Assembly: GCA_964608915.1 (NCBI GenBank)
Contig: CAZSQA010000033.1
Coordinates: 1-64,000, forward strand
Source: QWQI01 sp964608915
GTDB taxonomy: Bacteria; Planctomycetota; Planctomycetia; Isosphaerales; Isosphaeraceae
Direction of reading: 5' to 3'
Length of the DNA: 64,000 nt
The position numbers and the translations under genes are program-made. The notes under the pieces were generated by a model, which saw only the letters and a list, made by a program, of their open reading frames with translations, made no database searches and was not told the DNA's origin. Below are positions 17,500 to 26,422 of the stretch, in pieces. The first letter of the stretch is position 1. Every line of letters begins with the position of its first letter.

Positions 17500-18234
17500 A
17501 TGGGCAACGCACCGCTGGCCGAATTTCTGGGCACCATGATGCTCGTCCTGCTGGGCGACGGCGTCGTGGCCAATGTCGTTCTCAAAAGAACGAAGGGGCA
17601 CGACTCAGGCTGGATCGTCGTCACGGCCGGCTGGGCATTCGCCGTGACGGTCGGCGTTTATCTGTCCAAATCGATCAGCGGCGCGCACCTGAACCCGGCC
17701 GTCACGCTCGCCCTGCTGGCCACGGGTGCATTTCCACCTGACGACCTGCTGGCCTATCTGGTCGCTCAGATCACCGGTGCCGTCGCGGGCGCGGTGCTGG
17801 TTTATCTGGCCTATCGACCCCATTTCGGCGTTACCGACGACAAGGAAGCCAAACTCGCCGTATTCGCCACCGGGCCCGCGATCCGCAGCCCCATCGATAA
17901 CCTGATCTGTGAAACGATCGGCACGTTCGTCCTGATGTTCGGGCTGCTCACGATTTTCACGCCCTCGAACTTCGCCAAGGGCTCACCGCTCGAAGTCGGA
18001 TTTTCGCCGGTTCTCGTCGGCCTGCTTGTCTGGTCGATCGGCGTATCTCTCGGCGGACCTACCGGTTACGCCATCAATCCCGCGCGAGACCTGGGACCCC
18101 GGATCGCACACGCGATTCTGCCGATCCCGGGCAAGGGCTCATCGCACTGGGAATACGCCTGGGTGCCCGTCCTGGGGCCGATTCTGGGAGCCTTGATCGC
18201 CGCGTTCGGGCATCAGGCCCTGAATCTCGGCTGA
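17500..18234 (+). CDS. glpF: Aquaglyceroporin / glycerol facilitator (MIP family)
   Basis: 244 aa with six membrane helices and two half-helices carrying HLNPAVTLAL and GYAINPARDLGPR. The Asp directly after the second NPAR is the classic marker that separates glycerol facilitators from water-specific aquaporins. It mediates passive glycerol or small-polyol entry across the inner membrane. GGAG lies rather far (about 14 bp) upstream of ATG 17500. No glycerol kinase is adjacent. A second, unlike MIP gene lies at 61.2 kb. Confidence 0.93.
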   Translation: MGNAPLAEFLGTMMLVLLGDGVVANVVLKRTKGHDSGWIVVTAGWAFAVTVGVYLSKSISGAHLNPAVTLALLATGAFPPDDLLAYLVAQITGAVAGAVLVYLAYRPHFGVTDDKEAKLAVFATGPAIRSPIDNLICETIGTFVLMFGLLTIFTPSNFAKGSPLEVGFSPVLVGLLVWSIGVSLGGPTGYAINPARDLGPRIAHAILPIPGKGSSHWEYAWVPVLGPILGALIAAFGHQALNLG

Positions 18235-18360
18235 CGAATCGAAAAATTCCCGGATCTTCATCCGTCACGATTCGCGCCGCTCTCGTATAGAATAGCGGAT
18301 GACGGTTCGCGCGGCGCGTTTCAGCGCCATCCTTCAGCCGCATCTCGACGAGGCTCCGTG

Positions 18361-20232
18361 ATGCCACGCTTCAACCGACGAAAGACATTCGATATCGCAC
18401 GATTCCTGTGCGTCGCGATCGCGTTCGTGCAACTGTCGGCGAACGGCCAGGATGCCGATTCGCCGAAGCCTTCCGGTGCGAAATCGAAACAGACCGGCAT
18501 CGCGAAATCGAAGTCGGGTGGGCGCATCAATGCTCCGAAAGCACGTTCGGCGGGTGTCGCGAAGGGAGCCGTCCGTTCGACGGCTCAGGCATTCGCGGAG
18601 CCACTCAGCGAACTCGACGCCCAAATCGTCGCTGCGTGGAAGGCCGAAGATGTCTCGCCCGCGCCCCTGGCCGACGAATACGCGTGGATGCGTCGAGTCC
18701 ACCTCGACCTGATCGGGCGGGTACCGACTCTGGAAGAAGCCGAAACCGCATTGGCTATGGGGCTTTCGCAAAAAAAGGGCCGGCGGCAGCTTGTAGAAAA
18801 GTTGCTGGAGCATCCCGACTATCCGAAGCGCTTCGCACAGATCTGGCGTAATGCGCTGATCGGCCGGAATCCGATGGGCGGGCGCGACGTAAACGGCCCG
18901 GCGTTCGAAACCTGGCTAAGGTCGCAATTGCTTCAGAACCGCCCGTGGGACGCCATGGTGAAGGAATTGATCGCGGGCGAGGGGTCGAACAAAGACGAAG
19001 GCGCCGTCAATTACATCCTGGCCCACGCCCGCTTCGGCGGCAATCGGCTTGCGGACCGCAACGCGGCGACGGCCCTGACGGGCAAGACGACGCGCGTGTT
19101 TCTGGGCCTGCAGATCCAGTGCACCCAGTGCCACGACCACTTCCTGAACAGCACGTGGAAGCAGAACGACTTCTGGGGCGTGAACGCCTTCTTTCTGGGC
19201 CTGGAACGCGAGGAACTCCCGCGCGACGACACCGCCAGAGTCGACAGGAATCGTCCAGCCGGCTTCATCGTAAGGGACGTGCCGACCACCGACTGGAGCA
19301 TGTTCGACCGCCGCAACGCCACGGCCGGGAGCCTTCCGCCGCTTTATATCGGTGGCTTAGAAATGCCCGATTACGAAAAAAAATCGCGCCGGGCCGCCCT
19401 GGCCGATTACATCACGGTCAAGGATCGCACCCAGCTCGCGAAGGCGGTCGTGAATCGCTATTGGGCAATTTTTTTGGGTAAAGGTTTCGTCAACCCTGTC
19501 GACGACTTCGGCGACCATAACGAGCCAGTGATGCCCGAAGTGCTCGACTCGCTCGCCGCCGAAGTGGTGCGTGACGGTTTCGACCTTCGCAAATTGATCG
19601 TTACGATCACTTCCAGCCTGCCCTATCAACTCTCGTCCGAAATGCCGGCGGGCACGAAAGCCAAGGACGACACTCTGTTCGCGCGCATGGAACTCAAGCC
19701 GATGTCGCCCGAACAGCTCTACGACTCACTGATTTCCGTCACGCAAATCGACGAGGCCGGAGGCACCGGAGCCGATGCCGAGCAGGCCCGTATCGCTCGA
19801 AGGCAAGATTGGGTGCGCCAGTTCGTGCGCAATTTCGCAAACGACGAAGGCGGCGAAAATTCCGAATTCGAAGGCACCATTCCGCAGGCCATGCTGCTGA
19901 TGCACGGGCCGATGGTCGATGCCATCATCGCCAGCTTCCGCCAGCCCGACAGCCCGATGCAGCGACTCGTCGAAAAGGCCTTCGCCTCACGCCAGCCGGC
20001 GACCGTCCTGGCCAATTCGCTCTATGCCCGATTTCTGTCCCGTCCGCCTACAGCTCGTGAGGCGAAAGCCGTCGAAACCGCTTTCGCACAGGTTTTCGGG
20101 ACACTTTCCTACGGCAATGCGAACCCTTCGGCGGCCGGCGTCGATTCGCCTGCCTGGCAGGCCTTGAGAATGGCGGGCGAAGACCTCGCCTGGGCGTTGC
20201 TGAACTCCAACGAATTCATCCTGAACCATTGA
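18361..20232 (+). CDS. DUF1549/DUF1553 secreted protein
   Basis: 623 aa from ATG 18361 (a GTG one codon earlier is possible). An N-terminal export signal (TFDIARFLCVAIAFVQLSANG) is followed by a basic linker. DUF1549 starts near LDAQIVAAW with WMRRVHLDLIGRVPTLEEAE and includes the conserved IQCTQCHDHF; DUF1553 follows with DYITVKDRTQLAKAVVNRYW and MELKPMSPEQLYDSLISVT, ending LAWALLNSNEFILNH. Unlike many family members it lacks the N-terminal cytochrome-c-like PSCyt1 domain. These proteins are planctomycete-specific, of unknown biochemistry, and almost always precede a DUF1501 gene, as here. The stop lies 53 bp before the proposed DUF1501 start. Confidence 0.92.
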   Translation: MPRFNRRKTFDIARFLCVAIAFVQLSANGQDADSPKPSGAKSKQTGIAKSKSGGRINAPKARSAGVAKGAVRSTAQAFAEPLSELDAQIVAAWKAEDVSPAPLADEYAWMRRVHLDLIGRVPTLEEAETALAMGLSQKKGRRQLVEKLLEHPDYPKRFAQIWRNALIGRNPMGGRDVNGPAFETWLRSQLLQNRPWDAMVKELIAGEGSNKDEGAVNYILAHARFGGNRLADRNAATALTGKTTRVFLGLQIQCTQCHDHFLNSTWKQNDFWGVNAFFLGLEREELPRDDTARVDRNRPAGFIVRDVPTTDWSMFDRRNATAGSLPPLYIGGLEMPDYEKKSRRAALADYITVKDRTQLAKAVVNRYWAIFLGKGFVNPVDDFGDHNEPVMPEVLDSLAAEVVRDGFDLRKLIVTITSSLPYQLSSEMPAGTKAKDDTLFARMELKPMSPEQLYDSLISVTQIDEAGGTGADAEQARIARRQDWVRQFVRNFANDEGGENSEFEGTIPQAMLLMHGPMVDAIIASFRQPDSPMQRLVEKAFASRQPATVLANSLYARFLSRPPTAREAKAVETAFAQVFGTLSYGNANPSAAGVDSPAWQALRMAGEDLAWALLNSNEFILNH

Positions 20233-20285
20233 TGCCGGATCGTCATCGTCACACGAACAGGATCAGCCGACCCGGAGCCTTGGCC

Positions 20286-21581
20286 ATGTTTTCGAGAGAA
20301 ATGAACCGCAGGCACTACATCCGCCACCTTGCCGCCGCCGCGATCGCTTCGCCGGGGGCGATTTTCATGAACGCTCTGCACGCCAGGGCCGCAGACGTCA
20401 AAAAGGGCTCGAAACGTTGCATTCTGCTCTGGATGTCCGGTGGCCCCAGCCATCTGGACACCTGGGATCTCAAACCTGGCACAGCCAACGGCGGCCCTTT
20501 CACGCCGATCGAAACGGCCGCGCCGGGCGTGCTCATCAGCCCCCACCTGCCGACGGTGGCGAAGCAGATGAAGCACATTTCGCTTCTTCGATCGCTCGAC
20601 AGCCGTGAGGGCAGCCACGAGCGTGGCACTTATCTGATGCACACCGGCAACCTGCCTGTGCCGACGATCGAGCACCCTGGCTTCGGCTCGATCCTGTCCT
20701 ACGAACTCGGCTCGAAGCTCGGCGACTTCCCGCTGCCGACATGCATCGCCATCAATGGCGGCGGCCACGGCCCGGGATTTCTTGGCATGAGCCACGCCCC
20801 ATTCGTCATCGGCAACCCTGGCGGACCGATCGAAAACATGAACCTGCCGGGCAGCCTGAGGCTGGGCAACAGTCCCGTCGAAGCTCGAATCGCCCAGCTG
20901 CGGGCCATGCAGCGTGAAGCCATGTGGAACGAGGTCGAAGGCCGGTTCCGCAAGTCCAGAGACCTGGCCGCCGCCGACCATGCGACGGTTTATCATAAGA
21001 CGAAAATGCTCCTGAATTCGCCGCTGACGGCCGTATTCGACTTGAAGGACGAACCTGCCGCCATGAAGGAAGCCTACGGCGACAACAATTTCGGCCGCGG
21101 CTGCCTGCTCGCCCGGAGGCTGGTCGAAAGAGGAGTGCCCTTTGTGGAAGTGCAACTCGGCGGTTGGGATACGCACAACGCCAACTTCGACGCCCTGCAG
21201 AACAACCTCCACCCGACACTCGACAAGGGGATGGGAACATTGATCGGCGATCTCGCCGAACGTGGCCTGCTCGACGACACCCTGGTCGTCTGGATGGGCG
21301 AATTCGGCCGGACGCCACGCATCAATCAGGACGCCGGCCGCGACCACTGGGGCCGATGCTGGTCGATCGCCATGGCTGGCGGCGGGATCAAGGGCGGGCA
21401 GGCCATCGGCGCGACATCCGCCGACGGCATGGAAATCGCCGACAAACCGCTTAAGGTGATGGATATCGTCGCGACCATGTCGAAGGCCATGGGCCTGAAT
21501 CTCGACACGATCTACACCACCCCCAACGGCCGCCCAAGCAAGCTGGTCGACGGCGGCGCCCCTGTGGCGGAACTGTTCTGA
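20286..21581 (+). CDS. DUF1501 protein, Tat-exported
   Basis: 431 aa from ATG 20286, which follows a GGAG; the frame runs back to the preceding stop. NRRHYIRHLAAAAIAS is a twin-arginine-type signal with the RR preceding a hydrophobic stretch. The sulfatase/phosphatase-like DUF1501 core follows: CILLWMSGGPSHLDTWDLKP, RGTYLMHTGN, FVEVQLGGWDTH, WMGEFGRTPRINQDAGRDHW and the terminal DTIYTTPNGRP. Metal-coordinating Asp and His positions of the alkaline-phosphatase superfamily appear present (DTWD, GWDTH, GRDHW). It forms a transcription unit with the DUF1549 gene. Substrate unknown. Confidence 0.92.
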   Translation: MFSREMNRRHYIRHLAAAAIASPGAIFMNALHARAADVKKGSKRCILLWMSGGPSHLDTWDLKPGTANGGPFTPIETAAPGVLISPHLPTVAKQMKHISLLRSLDSREGSHERGTYLMHTGNLPVPTIEHPGFGSILSYELGSKLGDFPLPTCIAINGGGHGPGFLGMSHAPFVIGNPGGPIENMNLPGSLRLGNSPVEARIAQLRAMQREAMWNEVEGRFRKSRDLAAADHATVYHKTKMLLNSPLTAVFDLKDEPAAMKEAYGDNNFGRGCLLARRLVERGVPFVEVQLGGWDTHNANFDALQNNLHPTLDKGMGTLIGDLAERGLLDDTLVVWMGEFGRTPRINQDAGRDHWGRCWSIAMAGGGIKGGQAIGATSADGMEIADKPLKVMDIVATMSKAMGLNLDTIYTTPNGRPSKLVDGGAPVAELF

Positions 21582-21582
21582 A

Positions 21583-21636
21583 ACCGGTCAAACGGTGCAA
21601 ATGCTGCCCAAGGCTTCATTTGCATCGACCCACCGG
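21583..21636. terminator. Imperfect bidirectional hairpin between convergent genes
   Basis: TGCAAATG (21596-21603) pairs with CATTTGCA (21617-21624), flanked by ACCGGT on both sides (21583-21588 and 21631-21636). It sits between the convergent DUF1501 and uvrC stops. There is no U-tract, so terminator function is inferred from position. Confidence 0.4.
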
Positions 21637-23187
21637 TCAATCTTCCTCGAACGTCCTCTTTTTTCGCAGCAGGTGGTGATAATGCTGAGCGAAGCGGTGG
21701 GCCTCGTCACGCGCCGCCTGCAGCAGCCTCAGGGCAAAACTATGCCGCGAAAGGACCAGAGGGTCGGAAAGGCCGACGCGATAGATTTCTTCCTCGCGCT
21801 TGGCCAGCGAAATCAGGCACGGGGGCGTCACACCGGCCGCATCGAAGGCTGACATCGCCGAAGAAAGCTGGCCCTTGCCGCCATCGATCAGGAAGATGTC
21901 GGGCAGGGGCTCCTCACGCCGCTGAAGACCCTCGATGCGCCTCGATACGACTTCACGGATCGACGCGAAATCGTCGATCCCCTTGACGCTCTGAATTTTA
22001 TAACGCTTGTATCCTGGCTTGAAAGGCAGCCCGTCCACGAAAGTGACGAGTGAGCCCACAGTCTCCGAACCGCCGAGATGGGCGATATCGACGCAATCGA
22101 TGCGTCGCGGTACCGATTCCAGCCCCAGAACCTTCTTAAGCCCGCGTAAGCCTCTTTTGGGGTCGACGTAAAAAACTTCCGGCTGAGCGTGCGTACGCAG
22201 GTCGCCGCGTAAGGCGATTGACTCGATCGCCTTCAACTCGTCGCGAATCCGTGCCGCAGCCTCGAACCGCATCTCGCGTGAGGCCTCCTGCATCTCCTCC
22301 GTCAGCTCCTTCACCAGAGCCGCCTTCTTGCCGTCCAGGAACATCATAAGCCGCCGGATATCTTTACGGTAGCTCGCCTTATCGATCCGCAAGCTGCATG
22401 GGGCCGTGCACTGGTCAATCGATGCCAGCAGGCATGGCCGGAACCAGCGCCAGCGCGGGTCGTCCTCGTCAATCTCCAGCTCGCAGGTGCGGAATTTGAA
22501 AATTTTCTGAAGCACCTGAATCGCGCCACGTAAACTTTTCGCTCGTGGGAACGGACCGTAGAGCTTCACCCCTCTGTCCGCCGGCTGGCGAGTGAAGCTG
22601 ACGTGCGGGAAATCTTCGGACGTCGATATCTGAAGATACGGAAACGTTTTGTCGTCCTTGAGTTCCGCGTTATGTTTAGGCTGGATGTCTTTCACCAGCC
22701 TGGCTTCCATGAGAAGGGCGTCGACTTCCGAGTCGGCCACGAGAAAGTCGACGTCGACCACCTCGCCGATCCAGTCCCGAATCCTGGCATCGGTTTCGGA
22801 TGTCTTCTGAAAATAACTCCCGGCCCTGGCCCGCAGATTCTTCGCCTTACCGACATAGATGACTCGCCCTTGAGTATCTTTCATCAGATAAACGCCAGGC
22901 TTCGCGGGAAACGTGCGGACTTTGGCTTTCGGAGTCTGGGCCGCGTCAGGGGCTGTGGGGGTATCGGTTTTGCCGATCATCTCCGGCCCACATTCTTCGG
23001 CGGACATGCTCGTCACGATGGCCGGGCCTGGGCCGTCGGCGTTCATCCCTTCGACCGTGAGCCCTGAGATGGAACCAGGCACATCAGCGGAATTGGCCGG
23101 AACTTTTCGGGTCGCCTTCGAACGAGGCTTTTTGTCCGGGCCGTTCTGTCGTCGCCCGGATTCTTCTCCCGGCTCTTCCTTCTTCAT
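21637..23187 (-). CDS. uvrC: UvrABC system protein C (short form)
   Basis: 516 aa nucleotide-excision-repair incision subunit. After a polar, Lys/Arg-rich extension of about 85 residues comes the GIY-YIG nuclease (KPGVYLMKDTQGRVIYVGKA), then the Cys region (CLLASIDQCTAPCS), the UvrB-binding UVR segment (MRFEAAARIRDELKAIES) and the RNase H-like endonuclease (DCVDIAHLGG, FLIDGGKGQLSSAM, DEAHRFAQHYHHLLR). The chain stops there, without the tandem helix-hairpin-helix domain that makes E. coli UvrC about 610 residues and binds the 5' side of the bubble. Both catalytic domains look intact. It converges on DUF1501. Confidence 0.93.
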   Translation of the reverse strand: MKKEEPGEESGRRQNGPDKKPRSKATRKVPANSADVPGSISGLTVEGMNADGPGPAIVTSMSAEECGPEMIGKTDTPTAPDAAQTPKAKVRTFPAKPGVYLMKDTQGRVIYVGKAKNLRARAGSYFQKTSETDARIRDWIGEVVDVDFLVADSEVDALLMEARLVKDIQPKHNAELKDDKTFPYLQISTSEDFPHVSFTRQPADRGVKLYGPFPRAKSLRGAIQVLQKIFKFRTCELEIDEDDPRWRWFRPCLLASIDQCTAPCSLRIDKASYRKDIRRLMMFLDGKKAALVKELTEEMQEASREMRFEAAARIRDELKAIESIALRGDLRTHAQPEVFYVDPKRGLRGLKKVLGLESVPRRIDCVDIAHLGGSETVGSLVTFVDGLPFKPGYKRYKIQSVKGIDDFASIREVVSRRIEGLQRREEPLPDIFLIDGGKGQLSSAMSAFDAAGVTPPCLISLAKREEEIYRVGLSDPLVLSRHSFALRLLQAARDEAHRFAQHYHHLLRKKRTFEED

Positions 23188-23585
23188 CGTGATGTTCCGT
23201 CTTCGTTGGCTTCCGTTCAGCGGTTTCGATCATTATAGGAATTCTCGAACGATTCTCCCAATCGATACGGATCGATCGGTCGTAACGGTCAAATGCTCCT
23301 GGATGGCGCCAGAATCCGATTGAGTCAGTGTGTGCAGGACGAATTTCGCGAGATTATTTGAGGACGACGATTGATTCGCAGGTCACGAAAGGTTTTCATG
23401 GAACGTATAGAAAGCGGGGAAATTGAAGAAACCGCGAAACGGGCGACTCTTTCGATTGCGCGTCCGTTGCGGATTCCGCGATCCGGAAATGGCCTCGACC
23501 GTTTCCGCGGAATCGGGTATCGTCCCGCTCATCTTCCGAAAGTGGCTGACGGACTGTCGTTTGAGTGTGTGGAGCGTCTGGTTTC
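23188..23585. other. Divergent intergenic region, nothing recognised
   Basis: 398 bp between uvrC and the sigma-factor-like gene. An AT-rich patch (CATTATAGG near 23232) could hold a promoter. Candidate small frames (for example 23371-23598) have no recognisable features. Confidence 0.4.
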
Positions 23586-24485
23586 ATGGCGAATGTGACC
23601 CTCGGGCAAGATCGATCTTCAGCGAACGGGCGAATCGCGAAACCGCGACGATCGGCCCGTCGCTATCGGCCCGATGTCGAATCGCTCGAATCCCTCTGCC
23701 TCCTCAACGCCGCGATGCCTGCGCCCGATGCTCTGATCGAGACGGAAGGCCTGAGCGCCCATCGTCCGAGCTGGTCCGTCGGCACCGAATTCGACTTGAC
23801 TTCGGATACGGGAATCGCAACTGCAGTTCCTGAAGCACCTTCCGGGCTCGATGCCTGGGACGAAGTGCTGGCCGATCACCGATATTTCCCGACCGTCGAC
23901 CTGCTGCAAAGGTCTGCGGACGAATACGGCGATTCGCTTGCCCAATCAGGTTTCGGCAGGATCTCCAGTTACCTGGGTCGAACCTGGCGCAAAGCCGGTA
24001 TCGATTCGCCTCAGGACGAAGACTGCACTCAATCGGTATTTATGGTGCTCCTCGAACGATGGGGCCGTGACCGGTTCGAAGACGTAGCGGCCGAAGTCGG
24101 TCGTTCTGGACTCGATCGCCTGACCGATCGCCAGGAACCTGTGGGCCTTGATTTTCTTCGGGCCCTGGATCAGGTGAAGAAACAGGCGCAGAGGCAGCAG
24201 CGAAAATCGCCTGTAAGTCTCGTCGCACTGGCGGAAATCGATAGTCGCGACTGGTCAGGCGTCCCTGACGCTCTGGCCTTCGGCCAGGATCTCGAAGAAG
24301 TCATCGCCGAATCGCTGGACGCTCGAGAGGCTGACCTGATCAAAGCCACGATCGCGGGCGACTCGCCAGCGGAAATCGCAGCGCGCTGGGGCGTAAGTCC
24401 GAAGACGGTTTCGAACGTCAAGTCCGAGGCCATCAGCAAGTTGCGTTCGAGCCTCGCCGCATATTTCGAAGCTTCGATGAACTGA
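23586..24485 (+). CDS. Sigma-70-like (ECF-type) regulator with surface-protein-like N-terminal motif
   Basis: 299 aa from ATG 23586 (GGAG 11 bp upstream; the frame opens at 23565). Residues 145-163 (DCTQSVFMVLLERWGRDRF) resemble the DxxQxxF stretch of sigma region 2, and 259-287 (SPAEIAARWGVSPKTVSNVKS) is a good region-4 helix-turn-helix. The N-terminal 90 residues are unusual: a basic stretch (PRRSARRYRP) followed by VESLESLCLLNA at 31-42, very like the LExLExRxLLxA motif at the start of planctomycete exported proteins. There is no hydrophobic anchor. It could be a sigma factor, or a DNA-binding protein derived from one. No anti-sigma gene is adjacent. Confidence 0.72.
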   Translation: MANVTLGQDRSSANGRIAKPRRSARRYRPDVESLESLCLLNAAMPAPDALIETEGLSAHRPSWSVGTEFDLTSDTGIATAVPEAPSGLDAWDEVLADHRYFPTVDLLQRSADEYGDSLAQSGFGRISSYLGRTWRKAGIDSPQDEDCTQSVFMVLLERWGRDRFEDVAAEVGRSGLDRLTDRQEPVGLDFLRALDQVKKQAQRQQRKSPVSLVALAEIDSRDWSGVPDALAFGQDLEEVIAESLDAREADLIKATIAGDSPAEIAARWGVSPKTVSNVKSEAISKLRSSLAAYFEASMN

Positions 24486-24532
24486 TCCCGGCTCGTCGTG
24501 CAACCACGCTTGCGCCTATCAAGAAAATCTGA

Positions 24533-24571
24533 CCTGGAATCGGTGCCTGGCGATCGACGCCAAATTCCAGG
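24533..24571. terminator. Hairpin between convergent genes
   Basis: Outer arms CCTGGAAT (24533-24540) and ATTCCAGG (24564-24571) enclose inner arms TGGCG and CGCCA. It lies between the sigma-like gene and the small minus-strand gene. There is no long T-run, so the role is inferred from structure and position. Confidence 0.5.
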
Positions 24572-24584
24572 CCTTACGCAATCG

Positions 24585-24776
24585 TCAGCTTTTCGGAGCC
24601 GAAGCATCCTTATTGTCGGACTTTACGTCTTCGACTGACTTTTTGTCGGTGTCTCCGGAATCCAGGTGAAGCGGATCGACCGGCTTTTTGCCCTCGACTC
24701 CGTGTTCCAGATCCCGTTTTCCGAATATCTGCTCGAAATTGGGAAAGCCATATTTCCGTACGATCGGACCGCTCAT
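24585..24776 (-). CDS. Small conserved cytoplasmic protein, unknown
   Basis: 63 aa from ATG 24776 with AGGAG nine bases upstream. The first 25 residues (SGPIVRKYGFPNFEQIFGK) look strongly constrained, and I recall near-identical N-termini (MSGPIVRKYGFPNFE) in small hypothetical proteins of other planctomycetes, though I cannot check that here. The tail is acidic and Lys-rich (DTDKKSVEDVKSDNK) and probably disordered. It is divergent from the ACT protein gene, with 141 bp between starts. No function can be assigned. Confidence 0.7.
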   Translation of the reverse strand: MSGPIVRKYGFPNFEQIFGKRDLEHGVEGKKPVDPLHLDSGDTDKKSVEDVKSDNKDASAPKS

Positions 24777-24917
24777 GATACGCGCTCTCCTTTCACGGCT
24801 CGGAAGGTCACAATACGAATCCGGGTCATTTGGTGTATCATAACGCTTCGACCTGTATTTTGCGAGCGCCCGGGCCAGGTACCAGGCGATCGAAACGAAA
24901 CGGAAGGAACGATCGGC

Positions 24918-25502
24918 GTGGCCGAAAAACCCCAATATATCGTGACCGTCACCGCTGCGGACCGAGTCGGCATCATCCAGAACGTCACAGGTTCGTTGCG
25001 AGAGTCAGGCGGCAACATCCTGGAACTCTCGCAGACCGTCATGCGGGGCTTCTTCACCATCATCCTCGCGGTCGAATTCGATCAACGCAGAGAAACCTCG
25101 ATCCTGGAAAACGAAATCACCGAAAAAGGCAAGCGATTTCAGCTCGAAGTCAACGTGCTCGAAGTCTCCGTCAATTCAAGCGGATCGAAGCCGGAACCGG
25201 AAGGCGAACGGTATATTTTGACCGTACTCGGAAAAGACCAGCCCGGCAATATCCATGGTATTTCGGGCTGTCTGGCCAACCTCGGCGTCAACATTCTGGA
25301 CCTGCACGCTCGCGTCGACGGTGACCGGTTTTCCCTGATCATGGAGGCTTTTCTGCCCGTCGACTTGCAACCGTCGACAGTCCGTTCCGAACTCGAACGC
25401 TTCGGCAAGACCGTCGGACTCGAAGTCTACGTGCAACACGAAAACATCTTTCGGGCGACTTCCGAGCCGCACCAGGTGCGCGTAAGCCCCGTCAGGGTAT
25501 GA
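24918..25502 (+). CDS. Tandem ACT-domain protein (GcvR/UPF0237-like)
   Basis: 194 aa from GTG 24918, which follows AAGGAA; the frame extends back to 24666, but the domain begins right here. Domain 1 (about residues 5-85) reads YIVTVTAADRVGIIQNVTGS and GNILELSQTVMRGFFTII, very close to the UPF0237 group; domain 2 (about 100-175) reads RYILTVLGKDQPGNIHGISG and GVNILDLHARVDGDRFSL. Such proteins bind amino acids and act as regulators, as GcvR does for glycine cleavage. There is no DNA-binding domain, so any regulation would be through a partner. It converges on the GNAT of the D-amino-acid operon, which may be meaningful. Confidence 0.85.
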   Translation: MAEKPQYIVTVTAADRVGIIQNVTGSLRESGGNILELSQTVMRGFFTIILAVEFDQRRETSILENEITEKGKRFQLEVNVLEVSVNSSGSKPEPEGERYILTVLGKDQPGNIHGISGCLANLGVNILDLHARVDGDRFSLIMEAFLPVDLQPSTVRSELERFGKTVGLEVYVQHENIFRATSEPHQVRVSPVRV

Positions 25503-25561
25503 CTTTCGTAATCTGATTCATTCAGACCGTATCGGCCACGACGAAGTGGAACGGCAACGTC

Positions 25562-26422
25562 TCAAAGCCAGACGTTACGTTCCACTTTGTAAAACAGCCG
25601 CTGGTCAGGCTTCTCGCCAAGCCGGACAAAGTCGGAAACCACATAGCCGTTCTGGAATACGGTGTGGAATGCCGACCGAACGGCCAACCGCCAACGTTCC
25701 GCCTGTTCTCGATCATCCGCTTGAATCTTGTGGATACGGGCCGGAATTTCCAGCAGTAGAACGTCATCACGCAAGTGATCGTGTACGAAAGCCACAGTGC
25801 GCAAGCCGTTCTCTCGGTCGTGCGTTTCGATCACCCGACGATATTGGCTCATGTCCTCGTCTTCCCGAATGTGCGTTCGCGGATCCATACCGGTCCGCCA
25901 CTCGGCGATCAGCCGGTCCGTCGCCACACCGAAGTTGAGGTTGTCCGTGCGCGGGCCATACATGTCATCGATATAGCGCCGCGACTTCGCCCCGAGCATA
26001 TGTATGTTGAAGTGGGCATTGCCTGTCTGGAAAGGGTCGAAGGCCCAGGCCACGATCGGAATCTTGTGGTTCCGGGCATATTCCCACTGGGCCCATTTCA
26101 TCTGGCTGCCGATCCCCTTGCCCTGATATCCCGGAACGATCCCGGTAAGTTGCGAATACAGGCACAACTCGCCATGAACGATCCCTGGAAACGAAAAACT
26201 CAGTCCAATAGCATCGCCATTCGGCAAGAACGCCCCAAGCACCAGCCCGCCATGATATTGCGCCCCAATCATTGTGGCGACGGGCACGACATAGCCTTCC
26301 TGCGTGATACCCCAGGCCTTTTTCTGGGCTTCCTGCAGCGTCACATATTCCTGCGGCGAATGAGGCCTGCGTATCGTGATCTCCGGCCCTTGCCTGATTT
26401 CGTTCGTGTCGTTTACGCTCAT
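25562..26422 (-). CDS. COG3375 GNAT, candidate D-amino-acid N-succinyltransferase
   Basis: 286 aa. ATG 26422 overlaps the stop of the M20 gene as ATGA, which fixes the start. The GNAT core is visible in LVLGAFLPNGDAIGLSFSFPG, LYSQLTGIVPGYQGKGIGSQMKW (acyl-CoA loop QGKGIG) and AWAFDPFQTGNAHFNIHMLGA, the latter typical of COG3375. In Geobacillus kaustophilus a protein of this group succinylates D-amino acids from succinyl-CoA and is encoded with an N-succinylamino-acid racemase and an M20 desuccinylase; the same three families sit together here. It is the last gene of the operon. Confidence 0.85.
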   Translation of the reverse strand: MSVNDTNEIRQGPEITIRRPHSPQEYVTLQEAQKKAWGITQEGYVVPVATMIGAQYHGGLVLGAFLPNGDAIGLSFSFPGIVHGELCLYSQLTGIVPGYQGKGIGSQMKWAQWEYARNHKIPIVAWAFDPFQTGNAHFNIHMLGAKSRRYIDDMYGPRTDNLNFGVATDRLIAEWRTGMDPRTHIREDEDMSQYRRVIETHDRENGLRTVAFVHDHLRDDVLLLEIPARIHKIQADDREQAERWRLAVRSAFHTVFQNGYVVSDFVRLGEKPDQRLFYKVERNVWL

